A stretch of DNA of 64,000 nucleotides from positions 2,418,001 through 2,482,000 of the forward strand of contig NZ_CP107548.1 in NCBI RefSeq assembly GCF_025836975.1. Direction: 5' to 3'. The DNA is from Pollutimonas sp. M17. Its GTDB lineage: Bacteria > Pseudomonadota > Gammaproteobacteria > Burkholderiales > Burkholderiaceae_B. Position numbers and translations under genes: made by a program. This document shows, in pieces, positions 19,217 through 28,303 of this stretch. A model generated the notes under the pieces. That model saw nothing but the letters and a program-made list of their open reading frames with translations. It did not search any database and was not told the origin of the DNA. Each line of letters opens with the position of its first letter. The first letter of the stretch is position 1.

Positions 19217-19959
19217 TGAAAATTGAACACGCCAGCGATATCAGCGGCCGGAACGGCGCGCCGGCCCTGTCCGGGCTTCCTTCGGAAGCCGTCGACCGGC
19301 GCACGCTGCCCACCGCGGTCGCGGACCGTCTGCGCGACATGATCATCGAAGGCGAGCTGCCCGCGGGGACCCGCCTGAACGAGCGCGCGCTGTGCGACCG
19401 GCTCCATGTGTCGCGCACGCCTCTGCGCGAGGCCTTCCGCCTGCTGTCGGCCGACGGCCTGGTGGAGATCAAGCCCAATCGCGGCGCCCAGGTCGTGGCC
19501 CTGTCCGAGAAAGACATCCGCGAAAGCTTCGAGGTCATGGGCGCGCTGGAAGCCCTGTCGGGCGAACTGGCCTGCCAAAGGATAAGCGACCTGGAAATCG
19601 CCGAGATCCGGGCGCTGACCTTCGAAATGCAGGCTTGCCATGCCCGGCAGGACCTCTCCTCTTACTACCACGTCAATCGCGCCATCCACGAGCGCATCAA
19701 CGCCGCCGGCCACAACAATCTGCTGTCCCAGGTCTACACCAACATCAATCTGCGCCTGCAAAACCTTCGCTTCCGCTCCAACCTGAACCACGACAAGTGG
19801 GACAAGGCCATGCGGGAACATCTGGACATGGTCGACGCCCTGGCGTCGCGCGACGGCCCCCGCCTGGCCGGCATCATGCGCACGCACATGCGGCGCAAAG
19901 GCGAAGCCGTGCTCGAAACCCTGAAGCTGTCTTCTTCCAAACCCTCCGGCCAGGCTTGA
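19216..19959 (+). CDS. GntR-family transcriptional regulator, FCD (FadR) type
   Basis: 247 residues. The N-terminal winged helix includes VADRLRDMIIEGELPAG and the recognition helix LHVSRTPLREAFRLLSADGLV; the C-terminal all-alpha FCD ligand-binding domain follows (ESFEVMGALEALSGELAC, and HVNRAIHERINAAGHNNL with likely metal-binding His). It probably senses a carboxylate and controls the divergent aminotransferase-tct operon and perhaps the downstream dehydrogenase, 31 bases after it. ATG at 19216 is taken because the upstream in-frame stretch is AT-rich intergenic DNA with the operator. Confidence 0.88.
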   Translation: MKIEHASDISGRNGAPALSGLPSEAVDRRTLPTAVADRLRDMIIEGELPAGTRLNERALCDRLHVSRTPLREAFRLLSADGLVEIKPNRGAQVVALSEKDIRESFEVMGALEALSGELACQRISDLEIAEIRALTFEMQACHARQDLSSYYHVNRAIHERINAAGHNNLLSQVYTNINLRLQNLRFRSNLNHDKWDKAMREHLDMVDALASRDGPRLAGIMRTHMRRKGEAVLETLKLSSSKPSGQA

Positions 19960-19990
19960 TGCCTGCGGCCGCGCCCGATACAGGAACGCC

Positions 19991-22900
19991 ATGAACGCGC
20001 CCTTGCCCCAGCCCAGCCATGCCGACCTGGACCCCATACACCTGGAACTGGCGGCGCGGCTGCGCAAGCAGACCCGGGGCGAAGTCCTGTTCGATCGCGG
20101 ATCGCGCGGACGCTATTCCACCGATGCCTCCATCTATCAGGTCGAACCGGTGGGCGTGCTGGTCCCCAGGGCGGCCAGCGACGTCTCGGCGGCGCTGAAC
20201 ATCTGCCGTGAAATGTCCGTGCCCGTCCTGGCGCGCGGAGGCGGCACATCCCAATGCGGCCAGACGGTGGGCGCGGCCCTGGTCATCGACAACAGCAAGT
20301 ACCTGAACCGCGTGCTGGATCTCGACCTGGACGCCATGACGGTCACGGTGGAGCCGGGCATCGTGCTCGATCACCTGAATGCGTGGCTGAAACCGCATGG
20401 AGTCTGGTTTCCCGTCGACGTCAGCACGGCCGCACAATGCACGCTGGGCGGCATGGCCGGCAACAACTCCTGCGGCTCGCGCTCCATCGCCTACGGGAAC
20501 ATGGTGCACAACGTCGTCAGCATCGACGCGCTGCTGCTGGACGGAACCGAGGCCCGATTCGGCGACGCAAGCCAGATGGCGGACGCACCGTCCCGCCTGC
20601 GCGACATTGCAGCCCGCCTGCGCCAGATTGCCGAGCGTGAACGGGACGAGATCGAACGCGCCGTGCCGCGTGTGATGCGCCGTGTTGGCGGCTACAACCT
20701 GGACGTATTCCATCCGCAGAGCTCCAGGCCATACGGCCCGGATGGCCTGGTGAACCTGGCGCACATGCTGGTGGGCAGCGAAGGAACCCTGGCCTATACC
20801 CGGCAGATCACCCTGAAACTGGCGCCGCTGCCCGCCGCGAAGGCCCTGGGCGTGGTCAATTTCCCGACCTTCTACCAGGCCATGGACCTGACCCGCCACA
20901 TCGTGAAGCTGGGCCCCTGTGCGGTGGAGCTGGTCGATCGCACCATGATAGACCTGGCACGAGGCAACCCGGCTTTCCGGCCTGTCATCGACAAGGCGCT
21001 CATCGGCGAACCCGAAGCCATCCTCCTGGTGGAGTTCGCCGGCGAATCGAAAGACGAGCAACTGGCCCTGCTGGCGCAACTGGTGGACCTGATGGGCGAA
21101 CTGGGCCTGCCGGGCTCCGTCGTCGAAATGCCCGACGCGGCGGCGCAGAAGGCCTTGTGGGAGGTGCGCAAGGCAGGCCTGAACATCATGATGAGCATGC
21201 GCGGCGACGGCAAGCCCGTGTCCTTCATCGAAGATTGCGCCGTTCCGCTGGAACACCTTGCCGAATACACCAGCAAGCTGACCGATGTATTCAGCAGGCA
21301 CGGGACGCGCGGGACGTGGTACGCCCACGCGTCGGTCGGCACGCTGCATGTGCGCCCCATCCTGGACATGCGCCGGGACGGCGCCGAAAAAATGCGCGCC
21401 ATTGCCGAAGAGGCGGGCGCCCTGGTGCACCAATACAAGGGCGCATTCTCCGGCGAGCACGGCGACGGCCTGGTGCGCAGCGAATGGGTGGCCTGGCAGT
21501 TCGGACCTCGGCTGACGCGCGCCTTCGAAGAGATAAAAGACCTCTTCGATCCCGACCGGCTCATGAACCCGGGCAAGATCGTGCGCAGCAGCAAAATGGA
21601 CGACGCCTCGCTGTTCCGCTTCAAGCCCGGCTATCGCGCCGAGCCCCTGGAGACGGCGCTGGACTGGTCGGCCTGGAACGTGCAGAACGACCCCGCCACC
21701 GACACGGTCGGCGCGCCAGGCACGGGCGGCGACCCGGCCCGAGGCTTTGCCAAGGCGGTCGAGATGTGCAACAACAACGGGCACTGCCGCAAGTTCGACG
21801 CCGGCACCATGTGCCCCAGCTATCGGGTCACGCGCGACGAACAGCATCTGACGCGGGGCCGCGCCAATACGCTGCGTCTGGCGCTGTCGGGCCAACTGGG
21901 CCCCGATGCCCTCACGTCCGATGAAATGCGGGCCACCATGGATCTATGCGTCAGTTGCAAGGGCTGCAAGCGCGACTGCCCTACCGGCGTCGACATGGCG
22001 CGCATGAAAATAGAATTCCTGAACCAGTGGCGGCAAAAGCGCGGCCTGGCCTTGAAAGACCGGCTTATCGCCACGCTGCCGCGCTGGGCGCCCTGGGCCG
22101 CCCGCCTGCCTTTCCTGTTCAATCTGCGCGACACCCTGCCTGGCGCCGCCTGGCTGTCGGAACGCATGCTGGGGTTCTCCGCCAAACGGTCCTTGCCGAA
22201 ATGGCGCGGCGACATCTTCACGCGCCTGGGCGGGCCGGCCGACGCCGACACGGCGGACGTCGTCCTGTTTGCCGACACCTTCAACAATTATTTCGAATCC
22301 GAGAATCCACGCGCCGCCCTGCGGGTCCTGCAGGCGGCGGGCTACAAGGTCCATATCGCCCAGCCAGCGGCCGGCGATGGCCAGCCCAAACGGCCCTTGT
22401 GCTGCGGCCGTACCTACCTGGCGGCGGGCATGGTCGACGAGGCCAGGGCCGAGGCCCGGCGGGTGGTGGACGCCCTGCGCCCATTCATTGCGCGCGGCAT
22501 ACCCATCGTTGGCCTGGAGCCTTCCTGTCTGCTGTCGTTGCGCGATGAGTTCCTGGTCATGGGCCTGGGCGAGGATGCCCAGGCGCTGTCCCGCCACGCC
22601 TATCTGTTCGAGGAATTCCTGGCGCGCGAACTGGACGCCGGCCGCCTGAAGCTCAAGCTGGCCCCCCTGCCCGAAAAGCGCGCCCTGCTGCATGGCCACT
22701 GCCACCAGAAGGCCTTCGACGCCGTCAAGCCGGTTCAGCGCATACTTGCCTTGATACCGGAACTCAAGGTGGAACTGATCGAATCAAGCTGCTGCGGCAT
22801 GGCCGGCAGCTTCGGCTACGAAGCCTCGCACTATGAGACCTCCATGAAGATGGCCGAACTTTCATTGCTGCCCGCCGTGCGCCAGGCGGGGGCCGATACG

Positions 22901-23023
22901 CTGCTGGTGGCGGACGGCACCAGTTGCCGGCACCAGATTGCCGACGGCACGCAATCCGAAGGCGGCCTGCGCGCCGAGCACGTGGCCTGTGTGCTGCAAA
23001 GGGCACTGGCGCCGCAGGCCTGA
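19991..23023 (+). CDS. FAD and Fe-S fusion dehydrogenase, D-2-hydroxyacid (YdiJ-like)
   Basis: 1010 residues, matching the YdiJ/D-2-hydroxyglutarate dehydrogenase architecture. Residues 1-530 form the GlcD-type FAD domain, with ARGGGTSQCGQTVG near 76 and the C-terminal FSGEHGDGLVRSEW. Residues 590-670 hold two cysteine clusters, the second being CVSCKGCKRDCP near 653. The C terminus carries two CCG repeats (CCGRTYLAAG near 803 and SSCCGMAGSFGYE near 933), as in GlpC/LldE quinone-linked reductases. It likely oxidises a D-2-hydroxy acid and passes electrons to the quinone pool. Its substrate may be D-2-hydroxyglutarate, D-lactate or the acid brought in by TctABC. Confidence 0.88.
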   Translation: MNAPLPQPSHADLDPIHLELAARLRKQTRGEVLFDRGSRGRYSTDASIYQVEPVGVLVPRAASDVSAALNICREMSVPVLARGGGTSQCGQTVGAALVIDNSKYLNRVLDLDLDAMTVTVEPGIVLDHLNAWLKPHGVWFPVDVSTAAQCTLGGMAGNNSCGSRSIAYGNMVHNVVSIDALLLDGTEARFGDASQMADAPSRLRDIAARLRQIAERERDEIERAVPRVMRRVGGYNLDVFHPQSSRPYGPDGLVNLAHMLVGSEGTLAYTRQITLKLAPLPAAKALGVVNFPTFYQAMDLTRHIVKLGPCAVELVDRTMIDLARGNPAFRPVIDKALIGEPEAILLVEFAGESKDEQLALLAQLVDLMGELGLPGSVVEMPDAAAQKALWEVRKAGLNIMMSMRGDGKPVSFIEDCAVPLEHLAEYTSKLTDVFSRHGTRGTWYAHASVGTLHVRPILDMRRDGAEKMRAIAEEAGALVHQYKGAFSGEHGDGLVRSEWVAWQFGPRLTRAFEEIKDLFDPDRLMNPGKIVRSSKMDDASLFRFKPGYRAEPLETALDWSAWNVQNDPATDTVGAPGTGGDPARGFAKAVEMCNNNGHCRKFDAGTMCPSYRVTRDEQHLTRGRANTLRLALSGQLGPDALTSDEMRATMDLCVSCKGCKRDCPTGVDMARMKIEFLNQWRQKRGLALKDRLIATLPRWAPWAARLPFLFNLRDTLPGAAWLSERMLGFSAKRSLPKWRGDIFTRLGGPADADTADVVLFADTFNNYFESENPRAALRVLQAAGYKVHIAQPAAGDGQPKRPLCCGRTYLAAGMVDEARAEARRVVDALRPFIARGIPIVGLEPSCLLSLRDEFLVMGLGEDAQALSRHAYLFEEFLARELDAGRLKLKLAPLPEKRALLHGHCHQKAFDAVKPVQRILALIPELKVELIESSCCGMAGSFGYEASHYETSMKMAELSLLPAVRQAGADTLLVADGTSCRHQIADGTQSEGGLRAEHVACVLQRALAPQA

Positions 23024-23049
23024 TGAAGCGGCGCCAGGAGTGCGCCGCG

Positions 23050-24216
23050 CTAGGCCAGCCCTTGCAGGGTCTCGGTCCAGAATTTCAGGCGCAGGTCCAG
23101 GGTGGACAGCAAAATATGCTCATGCAGTGTATGGGCGCCATCGCCATCCGCGCCCAGCCCGTCCAGGGTGGGCAGGCCCAGCGCGGCCGTGAAATTGGCG
23201 TCGCTGGCGCCGCCCGTCATGGGGGCCTCGTCCAGGGAGAAGCCCGCGCGGGCGGCAAACACCTGGCAGCGGCGCAACAGTTCGGCGGTCGCTTCCGTGC
23301 GCGGCATGGGAGGCCGGTTCAACTGGAAATCCACATCCAGCTGCACATCGGGCACGCGCGCCGCCAGGCCTTGCACTTTGGCGCGCAACTCGTCCGCCGC
23401 TTGCGGATCGGGCAGACGAAAGTCCGCGCTCAATTGGCTGTGCTCAGGCACCACATTGACGGTGGTGCCGCCCTGAATGCGGCCGACGCTGACGGTAATT
23501 CCCCGCTCGTAATCCGTCATGGCCTGCAGGGCCAGGACCTGATGCGCAATCTCTTCAATGGCGTTGCGGCCCCTGTCGTGCTGCATGCCGGCATGCGCCG
23601 GCCGGCCTCGCGCCTTGACGGTGATGAAACCCGTACCCTTGCGCGCGGTCACGCAGCGCCCTCCGTCCGCGCGCGCCGGTTCGCACACCAATGCGTAACG
23701 TGAACGCCGCGCGAACTCCTCGATCCGCTCACGTGAACGATGGCTACCCGTCTCTTCGTCCGGCAGTATCACCAGATCCACCGGCAAGGCGCTGCCGCCC
23801 AGGCGCTGAACCTGCGCCAGTCCTGTCAGCGCCAGGCAGATACCCGCCTTCATGTCATAGATGCCCGGTCCGTAAAGCTTGTCGCCCTCCATGCGAAAGG
23901 GATTCTTCTCGAGGATGCCGACCGGATGCACGGTATCGTAATGGCCCAGCACCAGAATGCCTGGCCGTTCATCGCCAGCGCTCCGGTTATGAATATGCAC
24001 CAGCGGCGCGCCGTCTGTGGACAGCGGCTGCGTCAGCGCGGCCAGGCCCAGGCGCTCGGCGTCCTGGACGATGAGCTTCGCCATGCCGTCCAAGGCCTCG
24101 TCGCTGTGCGACGGCGATTCGAAACGCACCCAGCGCTCTATCATGGGCAGCAGTTGCCGGCTGAGATCCTGTGCGATGTCGGAATTATCTTGCGTCATGT
24201 TTTCGGGTCGGTTCAT
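23050..24216 (-). CDS. M20-family metallopeptidase, carboxypeptidase G2-like
   Basis: 388 residues of the M20 di-zinc hydrolases. Metal-ligand motifs are GHYDTVHPVG (His and catalytic Asp), GIYDMKAGICLA (bridging Asp), LPDEETGSHRSRERIEE (Glu pair) and a His near the C terminus in GADGDGAHTLHEHIL. The dimerisation lid domain lies between. Closest in style to glutamate carboxypeptidases, which release glutamate or other amino acids from acyl groups. ATG at 24216 is chosen; 24198 is also possible. It is the last gene of the dpp-like operon, so its substrate is probably what that ABC system imports. Confidence 0.87.
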   Translation of the reverse strand: MNRPENMTQDNSDIAQDLSRQLLPMIERWVRFESPSHSDEALDGMAKLIVQDAERLGLAALTQPLSTDGAPLVHIHNRSAGDERPGILVLGHYDTVHPVGILEKNPFRMEGDKLYGPGIYDMKAGICLALTGLAQVQRLGGSALPVDLVILPDEETGSHRSRERIEEFARRSRYALVCEPARADGGRCVTARKGTGFITVKARGRPAHAGMQHDRGRNAIEEIAHQVLALQAMTDYERGITVSVGRIQGGTTVNVVPEHSQLSADFRLPDPQAADELRAKVQGLAARVPDVQLDVDFQLNRPPMPRTEATAELLRRCQVFAARAGFSLDEAPMTGGASDANFTAALGLPTLDGLGADGDGAHTLHEHILLSTLDLRLKFWTETLQGLA

Positions 24217-24256
24217 GGCCTGTGTCTTTATCGTCGATGAATTGGCTGGACCCCAG

Positions 24257-25309
24257 TCAAGGCTGGAGGTTGAGGTGGCAGGCAGCCTGGTGCCCCGGCG
24301 CGATTTCGCGCAGCTCGGGCGCCTGCCGGCGGCAGATATCCATGGCGTGCGGGCAGCGCGGATGAAAGGTGCAGCCCGGGGGCGGGGCCAGCGGCGAAGG
24401 GATCTCGCCCTTGATGGGAACGAAGCTTCGCCGGCGGCGCTGCACGTCGGGCATCTCGCCCAGCAGCGCTTGCGTATAGGGATGAACGGCATGGCCGTAG
24501 ATGTCGCGGGTCGGCGCGATCTCGACGATGCGGCCCAGATACATGATGGCCACCCTGTCCGAGATATGGCGCACCACGCCCAGATCGTGGCTGATGAACA
24601 GATAGGTAAACCCGTGCCGGTCGCGCAGGTCCATGAACAGGTTGATCACCTGCGCCTGTATCGATACGTCCAGCGCCGCCACGGGTTCGTCGCACACCAG
24701 GAAGGCCGGCTGCACCATGAGGGCGCGCGCGATGCCGATGCGCTGGCGCTGCCCGCCGGAAATCTGATGCGGCAGCCTGTCGCTGTACTCCGGATCCAGG
24801 CCGACTTCCAGCAAGGCCTGGGCGACACGGCCCGCGATCTGCTCGCGTGGAGCCAGCTTGTGCACATGCAGCGCCTCGGCCAGAATCTGCTTCAGTTTCT
24901 GCTTGGGATTGAGCGAGGCCTGGGGATCCTGGAAGATCATCTGCACGCCCAGCGTGTAGTCGCGCTTGCGCGCGCCGCGCAAGCCGGCGGTGTCCTCGCC
25001 GTTGAACATTATTCCGCCCCGGCTGGGCTTGATCAGCCCCGCCACCATGCGGCCCAGCGTAGACTTGCCGCAGCCTGATTCGCCTACCAGGCCCAGCACC
25101 TCGCCCCGCCTGATCTCCAGGTCCACCCCATTGACGGCGTGCACGGTGGGAGGCTCCATGTTACGGCCCGCAAGGCTCAACAGGCGCTGGGCCAGGTCGG
25201 GCTTGCTGCTGAACTGCTTGTACAGGCCTCGCAGCGCAATGACCGGGGACTCGGTGGCATCGCCGGCAGGCTGCGCCGGGACGCGTTGAGATGTGATCAT
25301 GCCGCTCAT
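24257..25309 (-). CDS. dppF: Dipeptide/oligopeptide ABC transporter ATP-binding protein
   Basis: 350 residues with Walker A GESGCGKSTLGR, the signature SGGQRQRIGIARAL and Walker B FLVCDEPVAALDVS. The C-terminal oligopeptide-binding-type extension (CTFHPRCPHAMDICRRQ) places it with DppF/OppF. Its ATG overlaps the dppD stop by four bases (ATGA), implying coupled translation. It is followed by the M20 peptidase after 40 bases. The N-terminal segment before the ABC core is unusually long. Confidence 0.92.
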   Translation of the reverse strand: MSGMITSQRVPAQPAGDATESPVIALRGLYKQFSSKPDLAQRLLSLAGRNMEPPTVHAVNGVDLEIRRGEVLGLVGESGCGKSTLGRMVAGLIKPSRGGIMFNGEDTAGLRGARKRDYTLGVQMIFQDPQASLNPKQKLKQILAEALHVHKLAPREQIAGRVAQALLEVGLDPEYSDRLPHQISGGQRQRIGIARALMVQPAFLVCDEPVAALDVSIQAQVINLFMDLRDRHGFTYLFISHDLGVVRHISDRVAIMYLGRIVEIAPTRDIYGHAVHPYTQALLGEMPDVQRRRRSFVPIKGEIPSPLAPPPGCTFHPRCPHAMDICRRQAPELREIAPGHQAACHLNLQP

Positions 25310-26292
25310 GCCGCAAGCTCCAGTATCGGAAAATGACAGCGGTACTGCCGTTCACCCCGCCGCTCGATATCAGGCGCCTGATGCGCACAGACCTCGGCGC
25401 TCCTGGAACAGCGCGGGCGGAACGGACAGCCGGTTTCACGCCCTGTCAGGGTCGGCGCCATGCCGTCGATCTGGGCCAGCCTGCTGCCTGGCGCGGCCTG
25501 GCCGGGCATGGAGTCCAGCAGGCCGCGCGTATACGGATGCACGGGATGGGACAGCACCTGCTCGACCGTGCCGTACTCCACGATGCGTCCCGCATACATG
25601 ACCGCCACCTTGTCGGCGAGCTCGGCCACCACGCCCAGATCGTGCGTGATCCAGATCAGGGCCGTATTCTGCTCGGCGCACAGCTTCTGCATCTCGAAGA
25701 GGATTTGCGCCTGTATGGTCACGTCCAGGGCCGTGGTCGGCTCATCCGCAATGATCAGATCCGGTCTGTTCAGCATGGCGATGGCAATGGCCACGCGCTG
25801 CCGCATGCCGCCGGAGAATTCGTGCGGGTAGTTGTCCAGGCGACTCTCGGGCGAAGGTATGCCCACTTGCGTCAGCGCCTGCACGCAGCGCTCGCGTATC
25901 TGCGTCTTGCCTGCCGCCGGATCATGGGTGTAGATGGCCTCGGCCATCTGTTCGCCGACCTTCAGCACGGGGTTCAGTGTCATCAGCGGATCCTGGAAGA
26001 TCATGGCGATGCGGTTGCCGCGCAGGGTGCGCAATTGCGCCTCGTCCAGCCCGCGCAGCTCCATGCCGTCAAAGCGTACCGAACCCGCCACCACCTCGCC
26101 GGGCGGATCGATCAGGCCCACCAGCGAAAACCCGGTCACCGACTTGCCGGATCCCGACTCGCCCACCAGGCCCAGTATCTCGCCGCGGCCGACCGTCAGG
26201 TCGACGCCGTCGACCGCCAGCCATGCTCCGGCTTCGGTGTGGAAGGCGGTTTGCAGGCCCCGCACCTCCAGTAATGCTTGTGTAGAGTCCAT
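25306..26292 (-). CDS. dppD: Dipeptide/oligopeptide ABC transporter ATP-binding protein
   Basis: 328 residues with Walker A GESGSGKSVTG, signature FSGGMRQRVAIAIAM, Walker B LIIADEPTTALDVT and the C-terminal Cys-rich segment GCPFRPRCSRSAEVC. It is the second ATPase of the pair. ATG at 26292 is chosen as it starts the conserved ALLEVRGLQTAF; the frame continues upstream but overlaps the permease. It overlaps dppC by one base and dppF by four. Confidence 0.92.
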   Translation of the reverse strand: MDSTQALLEVRGLQTAFHTEAGAWLAVDGVDLTVGRGEILGLVGESGSGKSVTGFSLVGLIDPPGEVVAGSVRFDGMELRGLDEAQLRTLRGNRIAMIFQDPLMTLNPVLKVGEQMAEAIYTHDPAAGKTQIRERCVQALTQVGIPSPESRLDNYPHEFSGGMRQRVAIAIAMLNRPDLIIADEPTTALDVTIQAQILFEMQKLCAEQNTALIWITHDLGVVAELADKVAVMYAGRIVEYGTVEQVLSHPVHPYTRGLLDSMPGQAAPGSRLAQIDGMAPTLTGRETGCPFRPRCSRSAEVCAHQAPDIERRGERQYRCHFPILELAA

Positions 26293-27293
26293 TATCGTCG
26301 TGGGTCCAGACTGTCTCGCAGGCGGTCGCCGGCGATATTGATGGAAAGAATGAGCAAGAGCAGCGCGACGCCCGGGAAAATACTGATCCAGTAATCGCCC
26401 GAGAGCAGATACTCGAAGCCGCTGGCGATCAGCAGGCCCAGCGAGGGCTCGGTCACGGGAACCCCCACGCCCAGGAAGGACAGTGTCGCTTCCAGCGTGA
26501 TGGCCGTGGCGATCTGTATGGTGGCGAACACCATGATGGGGCCGATGCAGTTGGGCATGAGGTGCAGCAGCATGATGCGCCACGCCGGGAAGCCCAGGTT
26601 CTGCGCGGCCTCGATGTATTCCTTGCGGCGCTCCTGCAAGGCGCGGCCGCGCATGATGCGCGCGTAGTGCGCCCATTGGACCACCACCAGCGCCACGATG
26701 ACTTTGTCGATGCCGCGCCCCAGCACCGCCAGCAGCACCAGCGCCACCAATATGGTCGGAAAGCCAAGGATGAAGTCCACCGCACGCATCACCAGCGTGT
26801 CGACCCAGCCGCCCCGATAGGCCGCCGCCAGGCCCAGTGTCACGCCGATAGCCACGGAAATCAGCACCGCGCCCAGTCCGACGAAGAGGCTGATGCGCAG
26901 GCCGTAGAGAATGGCGCTGAGCATATCGCGTCCCTGCGCGTCCGTGCCCATCCAGTAGGTCATGGTCTCGTCGAAGTTGGTGGCGCCCGGCGGCAGGCGC
27001 CCGTCCATGATGTCCAGGGCCATCAGGTCGTAGGGATTCTGCGGCGCGAAGAACGGCAGTATCACGACGGCCAGGATCAGCAGCCCCAGGGCCAGCAGCG
27101 ACTTCCTGGCCGATGGGCGGGAACGCAGCTTGCGCAGGATCTTCGCGCGGGCCGGCGTTTCAAGCAGGGGCGCCACATGGGAAGGAGCCGGGCCTGAAGG
27201 CGACGCGGCAGCCGCGGGAAGCGCCGGCGGCGCAGCGGCGGACGGCTCACCCGGCATCACCGCCCTTTTGGAAGAAAGAAAGGAAAAAAACAT
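26292..27293 (-). CDS. dppC: Dipeptide/oligopeptide ABC transporter permease (DppC)
   Basis: 333 residues, with about six membrane helices and the EAA cytoplasmic loop EYIEAAQNLGFPAWRIMLLHLMP. The N-terminal 60 residues are Ala/Pro-rich, longer than usual for DppC. ATG at 27293 lies one base after the dppB stop. The stop TAA overlaps the dppD start. It pairs with DppB as the membrane channel. Confidence 0.92.
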   Translation of the reverse strand: MFFSFLSSKRAVMPGEPSAAAPPALPAAAASPSGPAPSHVAPLLETPARAKILRKLRSRPSARKSLLALGLLILAVVILPFFAPQNPYDLMALDIMDGRLPPGATNFDETMTYWMGTDAQGRDMLSAILYGLRISLFVGLGAVLISVAIGVTLGLAAAYRGGWVDTLVMRAVDFILGFPTILVALVLLAVLGRGIDKVIVALVVVQWAHYARIMRGRALQERRKEYIEAAQNLGFPAWRIMLLHLMPNCIGPIMVFATIQIATAITLEATLSFLGVGVPVTEPSLGLLIASGFEYLLSGDYWISIFPGVALLLLILSINIAGDRLRDSLDPRR

Positions 27294-27294
27294 A

Positions 27295-28272
27295 TCAGGC
27301 CCGCGCCTCCACGAGCTGCACGCGCGGATCCAGCACGGCATACAGAAGATCGACCACCAGATTGATGATCACGAACAACAGGGTCACCAGCATCACGTAG
27401 GCGACGATGACCGGGCGATCGAGCTTGTACACGCTGTCGATCAGCAACTTGCCCATGCCCGGCCACGAGAACACGGTTTCGGTAATGGTGGAATAGGCGA
27501 TCAGGGTGCCGAACTCCATGCCGATCACGGTGACGACGGGAATCAGGATGTTGCGCAGGATGTGGCGGCGCACGATGCGGCCCGGCTTCACGCCCTTGGC
27601 GCGTGCGAAGCGCACGTAGTCCTGGCTTTGCGCCTCGCTGACGCCGGTGGCCGTCATGCGCAGGACCAGTGCGATGTTGGCGATGGCCAGATTGACCGCC
27701 GGCAGCGCGATGTGCCGCCAGCCCTCGGCGCTGAAGATGCTGAGCGGAACGCCCAGGAACTCCACGGTGGGCCCGCGGCCCGATGCCGGCAGCCAGCCCA
27801 GCCACACGGCGAAAAACAGGATGAAGACCATCCCCTGCCAGAAATTGGGCACGGAAAAACCGAAGATGGAGCCGGCCATGATGCCCTGACCCAGCCAGCG
27901 GTCCCTGTACAGCCCGGCGATGAGGCCCAGGGAAATGCCGATGACACAGGTCAACGTGATGGCCACGATGACCAGTTCCAGCGTGGCGGGAAAGCGTTGC
28001 AATATCAATTCCACGGCCGGCATGCCATGCACGAAGGAATTGCCCAGGTCGCCGTGCAGGGCACGCCACAGGAAGACGCCGTACTGCTGCCATAAGGGCA
28101 GGTCCAGGCCCAGCCGGGCGATCAGCGCATCACGCTCGGCCTGGGCCACATCGGGGCTGACAAGGAGTTCGATGGGATCCCCGATCGCGTACACGGCGCA
28201 AAACACCACCACCGATACGGCCAGGACGACCAGCAGGCTTTGCAGCAACCTGCGCACAATGAACAGAGTCAA
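27295..28272 (-). CDS. dppB: Dipeptide/oligopeptide ABC transporter permease (DppB)
   Basis: 325 residues with six membrane segments. The N-terminal FIVRRLLQSLLVVLAVSVVV helix and the EAA loop DYVRFARAKGVKPGRIVRRH are typical of DppB. It begins with TTG at 28272, supported by AAGGAG seven bases upstream and by the conserved N terminus. It lies 31 bases after the binding-protein gene and one base before dppC. Confidence 0.92.
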   Translation of the reverse strand: MTLFIVRRLLQSLLVVLAVSVVVFCAVYAIGDPIELLVSPDVAQAERDALIARLGLDLPLWQQYGVFLWRALHGDLGNSFVHGMPAVELILQRFPATLELVIVAITLTCVIGISLGLIAGLYRDRWLGQGIMAGSIFGFSVPNFWQGMVFILFFAVWLGWLPASGRGPTVEFLGVPLSIFSAEGWRHIALPAVNLAIANIALVLRMTATGVSEAQSQDYVRFARAKGVKPGRIVRRHILRNILIPVVTVIGMEFGTLIAYSTITETVFSWPGMGKLLIDSVYKLDRPVIVAYVMLVTLLFVIINLVVDLLYAVLDPRVQLVEARA

Positions 28273-28303
28273 AATCTTGCTCCTTTGTCAGACCCGGACC
28301 GGC

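Noticed and set aside
19874-21895. A 673-codon open frame opposite the D-2-hydroxyacid dehydrogenase
   Set aside because: It overlaps a fully conserved FAD domain and has shadow-type composition rich in Gly, His and Gln.
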